This document shows, piece by piece, positions 1 through 12,135 of a stretch of 64,000 nucleotides of DNA. The DNA comes from Prochlorococcus marinus str. MIT 0912 (GTDB taxonomy: Bacteria; Cyanobacteriota; Cyanobacteriia; PCC-6307; Cyanobiaceae). The stretch covers positions 930,001 to 994,000 of the forward strand of contig NZ_CP114783.1 in the NCBI RefSeq assembly GCF_027359595.1. The letters run 5' to 3'. The notes under the pieces are model-generated. The model worked only from the letters and a program-made list of their open reading frames with translations. It made no database searches and was not told the origin of the DNA. The position numbers were made by a program, and so were the translations under genes. Position 1 is the stretch's first letter, and each line of letters starts with the position of its first letter.

Positions 1-217
1 TCAATCTTGAACTAATACCGTTTTGGATCAAAAAACCGGCTAGTGCAGCCTGCAAAAGCCTGTATTGATCCCAATTAGGATGTTTCTCAATATAAACTTT
101 CATAGCTTGTTGAATTTGCTTTGGTATTTCTGTTTGAAAACTAATTGTGTCCTCAGATTCCATAACTTCCGAACTTTGAATCGAGCTTTTTTCTTCCATA
201 AAATCAATATTTTTCAT
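1..217 (-). CDS. DUF2811-type small protein, 3' end cut by window
   Basis: The reading frame starts at ATG 217 and is still open at base 1, giving 72 visible residues. The conserved part runs from about residue 25 (TISFQTEIPKQIQQAMK) through HPNWDQYRLLQAALAGFLIQ. This pattern resembles the short cyanobacterial DUF2811 family, assigned from memory without a search. The function is unknown. The first 24 residues are acidic and serine-rich and may not be conserved; an in-frame ATG at 199 is an alternative start. No membrane segment is visible. The gene points away from the DnaA-box spacer at 218-521. Confidence 0.7.
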   Translation of the reverse strand, partial: MKNIDFMEEKSSIQSSEVMESEDTISFQTEIPKQIQQAMKVYIEKHPNWDQYRLLQAALAGFLIQNGISSRL

Positions 218-407
218 TTAAAAGGCTTTTAGAAGATTTAATTCATCCGCAAACTACTCTCAAAATCAAATCTATAAAAAACATTTTCTCGGGGCGTCTC
301 ACTCTCAGATCAAGCACCCAACTACTTTCCGGGAAAATCTATAATTTTTGCTTATCCTTGGTACTCTTATGATTTGCAAGCCTAATCAAAGCCGTCAAAT
401 TCGATCT

Positions 408-416
408 TTTTCCACA
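408..416 (+). promoter_or_regulatory. DnaA box (TTTTCCACA)
   Basis: The 9-mer TTTTCCACA matches exactly the DnaA box reported for cyanobacterial origins. It is followed by G at 417, so the match to its partner at 451-460 is ten bases long. The assignment rests on sequence identity; whether DnaA binds here is inference. Confidence 0.55.
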
Positions 417-451
417 GAAGTCAGGAAGAGACTTGTTGTTTCGGCAAATCC

Positions 452-460
452 TGTGGAAAA
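452..460 (-). promoter_or_regulatory. DnaA box, inverted copy (TGTGGAAAA)
   Basis: This is the exact reverse complement of the box at 408-416, with centres 44 bases apart, or about four helical turns. The two could also pair as a 10-bp stem with a 33-base loop, but there is no U-run, so a terminator is unlikely. Confidence 0.55.
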
Positions 461-521
461 GATGTGAGTTGTTTTGACGTGAAATTGGGGAAAAATTTGA
501 AAAACTTTTAGTTAAGTTCTC

Positions 522-902
522 TCACAAATAGTCTGAATCCCACATTGTTCTCATTGCATTAGAAACATGGTTAGTCACATTTCTAGGCCAATAAACCTCT
601 GCCCCTCTATTTATTAACCCGCTTGCACTCAAAATCAATCTGAGATCCCATCCATATTGATCACCCTTCAAAATTGCAAACCAAGGGCTACGTTCTAATT
701 CCAAAGTTATATTCTCATCTCCCATCAATTGATCTTTTACTGATTTGTACTGATCAGACAGATCTATTATCACCTTAACTAAATTTTCCCACTCATATTT
801 GTTCAATTCTATTGCCCAAAATTCTCCTCCTATAAGCGTAGAAAAGTTGTTTCTTGATGAATCTCTAATTATTCTCCAACCCGGACCTTCTTTTTTAATC
901 AC
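522..902 (-). CDS. DUF1818 family protein
   Basis: A 126-residue soluble protein beginning with GTG at 902. The opening GPGWRIIRDSSRNNF, the GGEFWAIELNKYEWENL segment and the basic/aromatic end (RGAEVYWP) match the cyanobacterial DUF1818 family, whose function is not known. The start codon directly follows the rpoZ stop codon (stop 903-905), so the two genes are almost surely one transcript and translation may be coupled. This coupling to the RNA polymerase omega gene is the best hint about its role. It has no transmembrane segment or signal peptide. Confidence 0.8.
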   Translation of the reverse strand: MIKKEGPGWRIIRDSSRNNFSTLIGGEFWAIELNKYEWENLVKVIIDLSDQYKSVKDQLMGDENITLELERSPWFAILKGDQYGWDLRLILSASGLINRGAEVYWPRNVTNHVSNAMRTMWDSDYL

Positions 903-1136
903 CTAACCGGGTAATAGATCGGGCTGATCTTGTTCATCACTTAGTTCAATTATGGCTCTTTGTACTGGCTTGACTGTTGATTCCTCTAGAAGTCCATCAA
1001 AATCATCAAATCTTCTTTGTTTTGCTCTAAAAGCAATCCTCACAGTAGTGAGGTAGCGATTAGTGGAATGTCTGATAAGACTCTCGCCTCTTTTTGCTAA
1101 ATCCTTGGAATTAACTCCTGAACCTGACTTAATCAC
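903..1136 (-). CDS. rpoZ: RNA polymerase omega subunit
   Basis: A 77-residue omega subunit, which helps assemble the beta' subunit into RNA polymerase. The segments [20 protein letters not shown] and [20 protein letters not shown] followed by [16 protein letters not shown] are typical of marine cyanobacterial RpoZ. The start is GTG at 1136; no in-frame ATG lies near. It is the first gene of a two-gene unit with the DUF1818 gene and is divergent from the Hsp70 gene, with promoters presumably in 1137-1243. The other polymerase core genes rpoB, rpoC1 and rpoC2 lie 50 kb away in this window. Confidence 0.92.
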   Translation of the reverse strand: MIKSGSGVNSKDLAKRGESLIRHSTNRYLTTVRIAFRAKQRRFDDFDGLLEESTVKPVQRAIIELSDEQDQPDLLPG

Positions 1137-1282
1137 ACTTAAAACTTTGATGTTGCTTTATTCTAGGAGAGAATTGCTCATTTCAATATTTTTCGCCAAA
1201 TAATAACACTGGCGTTAGTTTTTCTAGACTCACTTTCTATTGATTGATTCTTGTTAAACCTATTCAAAGTTCACAAAGAAAG

Positions 1283-2911
1283 ATGGAAAAAATTAAAATT
1301 GATCCATTCGAAAAATCACATCAACAAGAAATCAATAAAAAGGATTTTGGAACATTAGCCATAGATTTAGGGAGTTCTACAACTGTGGTTGTTTTTCAAA
1401 AAGAGAATGGCCAACCCCCTGAACTTTTAAATCTACCTCCAATTAGTCGCGCTCCGGGAGAGATACCTAGCTTAATTTGGAAATCAGTAGAAGGAGAAAA
1501 AGAATACTATTTAATTGGACAAGAAATTATAGATTTAAACCTAATTAACTCAAAAGAAAATAACTTGAGTCAAGATTTTAAAAGATGGATAGGAGCTACC
1601 GAAATTCAGCCTATATATGATTCAAAAATCTCCCCAGAAAAAGCAGGAGAGATTTTAATTCACAATATTTGGGAAAAAGTCTCGGAAAAGGTAAACATCA
1701 AACGATTAGTCTTAACTGCTCCAGTAGATACTTATCTTGAATATAAAACTTGGTTGGTAAATGTATGTAATTCATTAGATGTAAAAGAAATTGCATTAGT
1801 GGATGAACCTACTGCTGCTGCGATGGGAGCTGGACTTGAACCTGGTTCAACATTACTAGTTTTAGATTTTGGAGGCAGTACAATTGATATGTCAATTGTT
1901 GCGTTAGAAGGAGGGGAAGGGAAAGCTGCACCAATTGCTCAACTTGTCAGATTTGATGGCAATAATTTAGAGGGTAAAAGTACACAAGTTCTTCGCACTG
2001 CAAAAGTTCTAGGAAAATCAGGGCTTCGAATAGGTGGTAAAGATATAGACCGATGGATATGTAATTATTTATTGCCAAAAGAAAATCCAACCAATGCAAT
2101 CTTAAGACAGGCAGAAGCACTAAAATGTGAATTAAGTAATACAAATATAAAAGAGACATTTGTTATCACTAAAAAAGTACAAAATGATCAATGTGAAGAA
2201 AAGTTTTTAAAACTATCTAAAAAAGGATTAGAAGAATTACTGATAGAAAATGGACTCTTAAAAAGTATTCAAAAGCTATTCAATCAAACAATTAATGTCG
2301 CAAAACGAAATTCATTTGAATTAAAAGCTCTTGATAGTGTTGTATTAGTCGGAGGAGGATCTCGAATACCTTTAATTAAAAATTATTTAGGTGAGCTCTG
2401 TAATTCCATCCCTTTTTTAACTCCTCCACCTATTGAAGCAATTGCATTGGGAGCATTACATCTCACTCCAGGTGTTCAAGTAAAAGATGTCCTTAATAAA
2501 GGCATCAGCTTAAGATGCTGGAATAAAAAAAATGAAAAGCATATTTGGCATCCTCTTTTTCTAGCAGGTCAAACATGGCCAACAAATAAACCTTTAGAAA
2601 TAGTTTTAGCTGCAAGTATAAATAATCAATTAAGTTTAGATTTAGTTATCGGAGAACCTCAGGAAGAAGGGTCTAATGAGATTATTTATATTAATGGAAT
2701 ACCAACTTTGAAAACAATAGAGTCTAAGGATAAAATAAAGAGGTTAAATAATAGTCTTATTTCAATTTCCCTTGATCCTCCCGGTGAAATTGGTCAGGAT
2801 TGTATTAAACTAATGTTTAATATTAATGACAAGTGTCAACTTGAAGTTGAAGGCATTGATTTACGAAATAACAATAAGATAACAATTCAAAATCTTGGGC
2901 AAATTAGATAA
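1283..2911 (+). CDS. Divergent Hsp70 (DnaK-like) protein
   Basis: An Hsp70 ATPase-fold protein of 542 residues from ATG 1283. An upstream in-frame TTG at 1244 would add 13 residues but has no ribosome site. From ATG 1283 the domains are phosphate-1 LAIDLGSSTTVVVF (about 25-38), the connecting VDEPTAAAMGAG (about 173-184), phosphate-2 LVLDFGGSTIDMSIV (about 192-206) and the adenosine motif VVLVGGGSRIPL (near 352). The C-terminal part keeps a beta-sandwich-like region but lacks the alpha-helical lid and acidic tail of true DnaK, which is about 630 residues or longer. It is therefore a paralogue, not housekeeping dnaK. It is transcribed divergently from rpoZ and ends in a terminator at 2937-2961. 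Substrate and partners are unknown. Confidence 0.85.
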   Translation: MEKIKIDPFEKSHQQEINKKDFGTLAIDLGSSTTVVVFQKENGQPPELLNLPPISRAPGEIPSLIWKSVEGEKEYYLIGQEIIDLNLINSKENNLSQDFKRWIGATEIQPIYDSKISPEKAGEILIHNIWEKVSEKVNIKRLVLTAPVDTYLEYKTWLVNVCNSLDVKEIALVDEPTAAAMGAGLEPGSTLLVLDFGGSTIDMSIVALEGGEGKAAPIAQLVRFDGNNLEGKSTQVLRTAKVLGKSGLRIGGKDIDRWICNYLLPKENPTNAILRQAEALKCELSNTNIKETFVITKKVQNDQCEEKFLKLSKKGLEELLIENGLLKSIQKLFNQTINVAKRNSFELKALDSVVLVGGGSRIPLIKNYLGELCNSIPFLTPPPIEAIALGALHLTPGVQVKDVLNKGISLRCWNKKNEKHIWHPLFLAGQTWPTNKPLEIVLAASINNQLSLDLVIGEPQEEGSNEIIYINGIPTLKTIESKDKIKRLNNSLISISLDPPGEIGQDCIKLMFNINDKCQLEVEGIDLRNNNKITIQNLGQIR

Positions 2912-2936
2912 TTACCATATTTTTTTAATATTAATC

Positions 2937-2961
2937 AACTATAGATTTATAGTTATTTTTT
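2937..2961 (+). terminator. Intrinsic terminator of the Hsp70 gene
   Basis: AACTATA (2937-2943) and TATAGTT (2948-2954) form a 7-bp stem with loop GATT, followed by six T residues at 2956-2961. It serves the plus strand. The right arm and T-run overlap the stop codon and last codons of the convergent pyrR gene. Confidence 0.65.
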
Positions 2962-3501
2962 ACACAAAAAGATACCCTCCTCTCCATCAATTTCATTCAA
3001 TCTAAGATCTATAGTCTCGTCTTTACTAGTTGGAACTACACGCCCACAAAAGTCTGGTTGAATGGGAACTTCTCTATGGCCCCGATCTACCATCGCTAGA
3101 AGCGTAATTCTTCTTGCCCTGCCCCATGAATTCAAGGCTTCTAATGCTGCCTTAATCGTTCTACCTGTATATATAACATCATCAATCAAAACAACCTCTC
3201 TATCATCAACAGAAGAAGGTAAATTAGTCACTTGTGCAATTCTAGTACCAATCTTAGCAAGGTCATCTCTATGAAAAGTAGGATCTAAACAACCATTTTC
3301 GACTGGCTGACCAGATAATTCCTCTAGATATTTTGATAGAAATTTAGATAAATAAACTCCCCTAGTTGGTATTCCAACTAGCAATAAAGAACGAATATTT
3401 GGAATCTTTTCCAAAATTTGAGAAGCCAATCTTTTTATGGTTCTATCAAGTTCTTTCTTTGAGAGGATTTCTATCTCTTTTTTTACTGCTTCATCTGGCA
3501 T
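2953..3501 (-). CDS. pyrR: PyrR: uracil phosphoribosyltransferase / pyrimidine regulator
   Basis: A 182-residue PyrR-family protein with the type I phosphoribosyltransferase fold. The PRPP loop VVLIDDVIYTGRTIKAAL lies at about residues 103-120 and the flexible hood region around TRGVYLSKFL at 46-55. In Bacillus the family makes UMP from uracil and PRPP and also attenuates pyr mRNA. No pyrimidine gene lies beside it here and I see no PyrR-binding leader, so regulation in this organism is uncertain. It is convergent with the Hsp70 gene, whose terminator overlaps its stop codon. It is divergent from gpmI, with a 161-base gap. Confidence 0.9.
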   Translation of the reverse strand: MPDEAVKKEIEILSKKELDRTIKRLASQILEKIPNIRSLLLVGIPTRGVYLSKFLSKYLEELSGQPVENGCLDPTFHRDDLAKIGTRIAQVTNLPSSVDDREVVLIDDVIYTGRTIKAALEALNSWGRARRITLLAMVDRGHREVPIQPDFCGRVVPTSKDETIDLRLNEIDGEEGIFLCKK

Positions 3502-3662
3502 CTTTTAAAATCCTAAAAATTTTATTTTTTCTTAGGAATAGCTGAAATACTTTTTCAATCTAATAGGGAAAAGCTAACCAAACATCAAAGTATTAGCCTG
3601 TTTACCTATTAGGAAGTAATTTAAGATTAATTAGAAACATTGTTAGCAACCAATTTCTTTGA

Positions 3663-5288
3663 ATGTCAAGCAGTAACGCCGCTGTTTCAATAAGCAAAGG
3701 GAATGTAGCCCCAGTGGTATTGGCGATACTTGATGGTTGGGGGCATTCTGAAGAAACTAATCACAATTCTATTAAACAAGCATCTACACCTGTAATGGAT
3801 GCTTTATGGCATGCCTACCCACACACTCTTATTGAAGCAAGCGGTGCAGATGTTGGGCTACCAGATAATCAAATGGGGAACTCCGAAGTTGGACATCTAA
3901 CTATCGGAGCTGGGAGAATAATTCAGCAAGAATTAGTCCGTATATCTAATACAGTTAAAGAAAATAAATTAATTGAAAATAATGCTCTTAATGAATTTTC
4001 TAAAACTTTAAAAAATAGAGGGGGAACTCTTCATATCATGGGACTTTGCTCAGATGGAGGGGTCCACAGCCATATCAATCATTTGTGCGGTTTAATGCAA
4101 TGGGCTGCTGAGAAAGAATTAGCAAATGTCTCATTACACCTTTTTACTGATGGAAGAGACACCTCAGCAAAAAGTGCTGCAAAATATATAGAGAAAATAG
4201 AAGAAACAATCAAGGTAACTGGTGTAGGAGAAATTTCTTCAATTTGCGGAAGATATTGGGCTATGGATCGAGACAATAGATGGGAAAGGACTTTAAAAGC
4301 TTATGAATTACTTACTGATCCAGACTTTATTGTTAGCAATCTTTCCGCACAAAAGTGTTTAGAGAAAAGCTATGAAGAAGGAATCACAGATGAATTTATT
4401 GAACCTATTAGGCTTTCCCCCTCTTTCTTAAATGATGGAGATGGAGTGGTATTTTTTAATTTTCGCCCCGACAGAGCTAGGCAATTAGTAAAGGCTCTTA
4501 AGTTAAAAGATTTTGATGGCTTTGAGAGAAAGAACAAAATAGATATTGACTTACTAACTTTTACTCAATATGAGTCTGGTCTTCCCGTATCAGTTGCTTT
4601 TCCACCTGAGCCACTGAATGATTTATTAGGTCAAGTAGTCTCGAATCATGGACTAAAGCAATATCGGACCGCTGAAACAGAGAAATATCCTCACGTAACA
4701 TATTTTTTGAATGGAGGTATTGAAAAGCCATTAAAAGGAGAGGTAAGACATCTTGTTCCATCTCCAAGAGTTGCAACTTATGATCTACAACCAGAGATGT
4801 CAGCAGACGAGCTAACTGAAAGTTGCATAAAAGCAATTGAAACTGGAACTTACTCGTTAGTGGTAATTAATTTTGCCAATCCTGATATGGTTGGTCATTC
4901 CGGAATCCTAGAGGCAGCTATTAAAGCTAATGAAAAAGTTGATAGCTGTGTTGGAAAATTATTAAATTCAATAGGCAAGTTAGGCGGATCACTTCTAATA
5001 ACAGCTGATCATGGCAATTCCGAAATGATGTTAGGACCAGATGGTCAACCATGGACTGCTCATACAACAAATCCTGTGCCAGTTATACTTGTAGAGGGCG
5101 AAAAACGTAAATTAAAAGGATATGGCAATGACATAAAACTGAGAGAGTTCGGAGGTGGTTTATCTGATTTAGCTCCCACCCTCCTACACCTACTAAACTT
5201 GCCAAAACCTAAAGCAATGACTGGCTCAACACTTATTGAACCAATCAATTTACCTAAAAAGTCAAACCTTATTCCTCAACCCGCATAA
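3663..5288 (+). CDS. gpmI: Cofactor-independent phosphoglycerate mutase
   Basis: Interconverts 3- and 2-phosphoglycerate in lower glycolysis using two manganese ions and a phosphoserine intermediate. The 541-residue length is typical. Visible motifs are the first metal ligand in [11 protein letters not shown] (Asp24), the nucleophile in MGNSEVGH (Ser74), the [14 protein letters not shown] substrate loop near residue 198, [11 protein letters not shown] near 267 and [10 protein letters not shown] near 448. The start ATG 3663 is close to the family start, with a short extra N-terminus. secG follows 10 bases after the stop, so the two are probably cotranscribed. Confidence 0.96.
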   Translation: MSSSNAAVSISKGNVAPVVLAILDGWGHSEETNHNSIKQASTPVMDALWHAYPHTLIEASGADVGLPDNQMGNSEVGHLTIGAGRIIQQELVRISNTVKENKLIENNALNEFSKTLKNRGGTLHIMGLCSDGGVHSHINHLCGLMQWAAEKELANVSLHLFTDGRDTSAKSAAKYIEKIEETIKVTGVGEISSICGRYWAMDRDNRWERTLKAYELLTDPDFIVSNLSAQKCLEKSYEEGITDEFIEPIRLSPSFLNDGDGVVFFNFRPDRARQLVKALKLKDFDGFERKNKIDIDLLTFTQYESGLPVSVAFPPEPLNDLLGQVVSNHGLKQYRTAETEKYPHVTYFLNGGIEKPLKGEVRHLVPSPRVATYDLQPEMSADELTESCIKAIETGTYSLVVINFANPDMVGHSGILEAAIKANEKVDSCVGKLLNSIGKLGGSLLITADHGNSEMMLGPDGQPWTAHTTNPVPVILVEGEKRKLKGYGNDIKLREFGGGLSDLAPTLLHLLNLPKPKAMTGSTLIEPINLPKKSNLIPQPA

Positions 5289-5298
5289 TAAATAAAAA

Positions 5299-5529
5299 AT
5301 GATCATTCCACTTTTATCTTGGGCATGGGCAATTTCAGGAGTGTTTCTAATACTATTAGTTCTTCTTCATAGCCCAAAAGGTGATGGAATGGGTGGATTA
5401 GCATCTAGCGGAAGCTCTATGTTCACAAGTGCCAGTAGTGCAGAATCGACTTTAAATAGAGCGACTTGGACATGTCTTATCTTGTTTTTAACCCTTGCTG
5501 TTGTTCTTAGTGCCGGATGGTTAAAATAA
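5299..5529 (+). CDS. secG: Protein translocase subunit SecG
   Basis: A 76-residue SecG, the small membrane subunit of the SecYEG channel. Two hydrophobic helices (about residues 3-20 and 55-74) flank the conserved cytoplasmic loop with LLHSPKGDGMGGLASSGSSM and FTSASSAESTLNRATW. It starts 10 bases after gpmI, an arrangement I recall as common in marine picocyanobacteria. Transcription may end at a 17-base palindrome at 5714-5730, but that site lacks a good T-run. Confidence 0.92.
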   Translation: MIIPLLSWAWAISGVFLILLVLLHSPKGDGMGGLASSGSSMFTSASSAESTLNRATWTCLILFLTLAVVLSAGWLK

Positions 5530-5654
5530 ATTTTCAAACGTTTGTTAAACCCTATTTAATTGAAGGGAAATAATTAATTAATGGAATTGATTATCATTAT
5601 TTCTTAATCGCAGCCTCAATCTATCCCTCGTATAGGTTATGTCTTTACGAAATA

Positions 5655-5730
5655 TGTTGAGGACTTTGTCCTAAAAGATAATCAATTGCTTTTGTATCGA
5701 GGAAGTGTTGAGGAAATGTTCTGAACATTT
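5655..5730. repeat. Short direct repeat and palindrome between secG and groEL
   Basis: TGTTGAGGA occurs at 5655-5663 and again at 5706-5714, 51 bases apart. Each copy is followed by a small inverted repeat: AGGAC-TTT-GTCCT at 5660-5672, and the perfect 17-base palindrome of AAATGTTC, T, GAACATTT at 5714-5730. The downstream parts of the two copies are also similar. The spacer 5530-5806 holds no gene that I can support. Confidence 0.4.
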
Positions 5731-5740
5731 ATTTGACTAT

Positions 5741-5767
5741 AAAAAAAGACTGGGCATAAACCCAGTC
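5741..5767 (-). terminator. Intrinsic terminator of groES-groEL
   Basis: On the minus strand GACTGGG (5767-5761), loop TTTATG and CCCAGTC (5754-5748) make a 7-bp GC-rich stem followed by seven T residues (5747-5741). It lies 40 bases after the groEL stop and is the clearest intrinsic terminator in the window. Confidence 0.85.
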
Positions 5768-5806
5768 CCTTATTGAAATCAAAGTTAGACTAAATGCTGA
5801 AATTAA

Positions 5807-7453
<1,647 letters not shown>

Positions 7454-7500
7454 TTAATTTCAAAAAGTTTTTTGGTTTGGACTTCAGCAAAAGCTGAGTT

Positions 7501-7812
7501 TTAATTGACAACAGCCAGAATATCTTTCTCAGAGAGAAGTACGTATTCATCGCTGCCAAGTTTGATATCAGTACCTGCGTACTTGCTGTAGAGAACCTTG
7601 TCTCCAACACTTACTTCAGGAGATTGACGTGAACCATCCTCGTTACGTTTTCCAGGACCAACCTGAGCAACTTCACCGACTTGTGGTTTCTCTTTAGCAG
7701 TGTCGGGAAGCAATATGCCACCCGCCGTCTTCTCTTCTGATTCAGAAACTTTTACAAATACACGATCTCCAAGTGGCTTAACAGTGGAGACGCTGAGAGA
7801 TACAGCTGCCAT
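7501..7812 (-). CDS. groES: Co-chaperonin GroES
   Basis: A 103-residue GroES that caps the GroEL ring. The mobile loop [20 protein letters not shown] lies around residues 24-43 and the roof and core strand GPGKRNEDG follows. It starts with ATG 7812 and leads the groES-groEL operon, divergent from atpD. No CIRCE element (TTAGCACTC-N9-GAGTGCTAA) is present upstream; only a short palindrome, GAGTATTACTC at 7866-7876, could be an operator. Confidence 0.96.
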
Positions 7813-7865
7813 AAATTAGTGCAGTAGCAAAAAAAACAAAAAGCGCTTAGCGCTGACTCGATAAA

Positions 7866-7876
7866 GAGTATTACTC
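7866..7876. promoter_or_regulatory. Palindrome in the groES-atpD divergent promoter region
   Basis: GAGTATTACTC is a perfect 5+1+5 palindrome 54 bases before the groES start, in the 223-base spacer (7813-8035) that must hold divergent promoters for groESL and atpDC. Its GAGT/ACTC core slightly resembles half of a CIRCE site but does not match that element. Function is unknown. Confidence 0.25.
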
Positions 7877-7981
7877 ATTACCAACGGTATTAATTTATGC
7901 ATCTAAGTACGCTCTAGACCACATATATTCTGTGCGGTTGACCGAACACTAAAAAAAAATGCCTGTGAAGTGGTAGTCTAA

Positions 7982-9502
<1,521 letters not shown>

Positions 9503-9558
9503 AATCTGTTTTCCTACTAAATCACCTTCAGTCAACGTTTTTCTAAAATCCACAAGAA

Positions 9559-9966
9559 ATGTCTTTAACTCTACGAGTTCTTGCTCCTGATCAGAGCGTA
9601 TTTGATGATACCGCTGATGAAATAATACTTCCAAGCACTACTGGGCTATTGGGAGTATTGCCTGGTCACATTTCAATGGTTACTGCTATTGATTTTGGTG
9701 TATTAAGGGTTTTAAAAAACGGTAATTGGGATTCAATAGCACTAAGTGGGGGCTTCGCAGAAGTTGAATCCAATGAAGTTACAGTTTTAGTAAATAAAGC
9801 TGAGATGGGAAAAAATATTGACTCTGCTAAAGCTGAAGCTGAATTAGAACAAGCAAAAAATCAACTAAGTCAAACTAAGGATCAAGAAACTTCCCCTGAA
9901 AAAATCAAAGCCCAAGAAGCATTAAACAAAGCTAAAGCTTGGTTTAATGCTTCAAAATCTGACTAA
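9559..9966 (+). CDS. atpC: ATP synthase F1 epsilon subunit
   Basis: A 135-residue epsilon subunit, part of the central stalk and an inhibitor of ATP hydrolysis. The N-terminal beta-sandwich is seen in LTLRVLAPDQSVFDDTADEI and LPSTTGLLGVLPGHISMVTA, followed by a C-terminal helical hairpin rich in Ala, Glu and Lys. It follows atpD by 56 bases and ends at a terminator at 9991-10019. Confidence 0.95.
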   Translation: MSLTLRVLAPDQSVFDDTADEIILPSTTGLLGVLPGHISMVTAIDFGVLRVLKNGNWDSIALSGGFAEVESNEVTVLVNKAEMGKNIDSAKAEAELEQAKNQLSQTKDQETSPEKIKAQEALNKAKAWFNASKSD

Positions 9967-9990
9967 AAGTTTCAAATAATCTTTTCTCCC

Positions 9991-10017
9991 TGAACAAAAA
10001 TTTTGTTCAAGTGTTTT

Positions 10018-10019
<2 letters not shown>
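9991..10019 (+). terminator. Intrinsic terminator of atpD-atpC
   Basis: TGAACAAAA (9991-9999) and TTTTGTTCA (10001-10009) are perfect complements around a single A, giving a practical stem of about eight pairs. The six-T run at 10014-10019 follows. The end overlaps the stop codon of the convergent Ycf65 gene. Confidence 0.75.
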
Positions 10020-10719
<700 letters not shown>

Positions 10720-12039
10720 TCAATTTTCCAAATCAACCAAATTCTTAGTCGCACCACAACTCAAAACTTCTACAGAATCTTTGGTTACTAGAACATCATC
10801 TTCAATGCGAATTCCAATGCCTTTCCATCTTTCATCTATCTCAGGCTGACCCTCAGGTACTGCTAAACGGTCACTAATGTAAATACCAGGTTCCACTGTT
10901 AAAACCATTCCAGGTTCTAGCTTCAGATGATAATCACCTAAACGATATGCCCCTACATCATGTACATCTAGACCTAACCAATGGCCGGTTCGATGCATAT
11001 ACAAATGAGAGTAAGCTTCTTGTTCAATAATCGAATCTACTTCACCAACTAGCAAGCCAATATCAACTAAGCCCTCAACAAGTTGCTTCAAGGCAGTCAT
11101 ATGAACATTCTCAGCGTTATCACCAGGGCGAACACATTGAATTGCGGCTTCTTGAGCTATGAGAGTAATTTCGTATAAAGCCTTTTGTTCTCCAGAAAAT
11201 TTACCATTAGCAGGAAAGGTTCTTGTTATGTCGCCATTGTAGTAATCATCCAAAGAGCAACCAGCATCTATCAAGACAAGATCTCCATCTCTTATGAGTG
11301 AATTATTTGCCGTGTAATGAAGTACACATGCATTGTCTCCTGAAGCAATTATTGAACCATAAGCAGGTCCCCTTGTACCTTTTTCAAGAAAGTATTTTTC
11401 TATTTGAGCTTGCAAATCTCTCTCATTCATTCCCGGGCGGGCAAATTCTCTAACTATTTCATGGCCCTCTGCAGAAATTTTTGATGCAATACGCATTCTT
11501 TCTATCTCAAAATCATCCTTACGAAGTCTTAGATCATGAAGTATTGGGCAAGGCGCAATCATGGACAATGGAGCGGAGCCACTTCTAGGAAGTTTTTGCA
11601 AATGCTCAGACCAAGTTTTTAAAACCAAAGGCTCCAAATGTGGATATTTCCCAACTCGAAAAGCAATCCCTTCGGCTCCTTTTAAATAATGAGGCAAAAG
11701 GTTTGGCAATTCATTCAAAGGATGAGATATATCAACATCGAAATTATCTAAAACTCCTTTTGTTCCCCACCTAAAGCCTGTCCAAACTTCTGCACCAGAC
11801 TCTTTGGGTAAGACGAAAAGTACATATTGTTCTCCCTTGGGTTTATGAGGCAAAAACAAAGCCACTGCATTTGGCTCGTCAAAGCCAGTTAAGTACCAAA
11901 AATCACTATTTTGACGGAATGGGTACTCACAATCCGCATGATGAGTAACTAATTCTGCCGCTGGGATGACAGCGGCATGAGAACCTAAATGTGACAAAAA
12001 TATGTCTCTACGGCGACGAAAAATACTTGAATCAGCCAC
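10720..12039 (-). CDS. pepP: Xaa-Pro aminopeptidase, M24 family
   Basis: A cytoplasmic metallo-aminopeptidase that removes an N-terminal residue preceding proline. I choose GTG 12039 (MADSSIFRRRR), which has AGGAG seven bases upstream and gives 439 residues, close to E. coli PepP; the open frame extends upstream to TTG 12072 with no ribosome site. The N-terminal domain includes FRQNSDFWYLTGFDEPNAVA. The pita-bread domain carries the five metal ligands: two Asp in LIDAGCSLDDYYNGDITRTF, His in MHRTGHWLGLDVHDVG, Glu in LTVEPGIYI and Glu in GIRIEDDVLV. Confidence 0.94.
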   Translation of the reverse strand: MADSSIFRRRRDIFLSHLGSHAAVIPAAELVTHHADCEYPFRQNSDFWYLTGFDEPNAVALFLPHKPKGEQYVLFVLPKESGAEVWTGFRWGTKGVLDNFDVDISHPLNELPNLLPHYLKGAEGIAFRVGKYPHLEPLVLKTWSEHLQKLPRSGSAPLSMIAPCPILHDLRLRKDDFEIERMRIASKISAEGHEIVREFARPGMNERDLQAQIEKYFLEKGTRGPAYGSIIASGDNACVLHYTANNSLIRDGDLVLIDAGCSLDDYYNGDITRTFPANGKFSGEQKALYEITLIAQEAAIQCVRPGDNAENVHMTALKQLVEGLVDIGLLVGEVDSIIEQEAYSHLYMHRTGHWLGLDVHDVGAYRLGDYHLKLEPGMVLTVEPGIYISDRLAVPEGQPEIDERWKGIGIRIEDDVLVTKDSVEVLSCGATKNLVDLEN

Positions 12040-12135
12040 AAAAATACTCCTATTTACTATTAAGGATGGCAAGAGAACTAACTTAGTGGAAAAATAAAAG
12101 CAAAAGATCCTTACTATTTAAAAAATCTCTAGGGG

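Larger units (their letters stand above)
218..521. other. Intergenic spacer with two inverted DnaA boxes
   Basis: This 304-base gap separates the divergent ends of the DUF2811 gene and the rpoZ-DUF1818 pair. I see no convincing gene in it. Its main content is the inverted pair of DnaA-box 9-mers near 408 and 452. The rest is AT-rich with no obvious terminator for the DUF1818 gene, which ends at 522. Confidence 0.6.

Noticed and set aside
7840-7880. Possible CIRCE heat-shock element before groES
   Set aside because: The bases TTAGCGCTGACTC and GAGTA do not match TTAGCACTC-N9-GAGTGCTAA in sequence or spacing.
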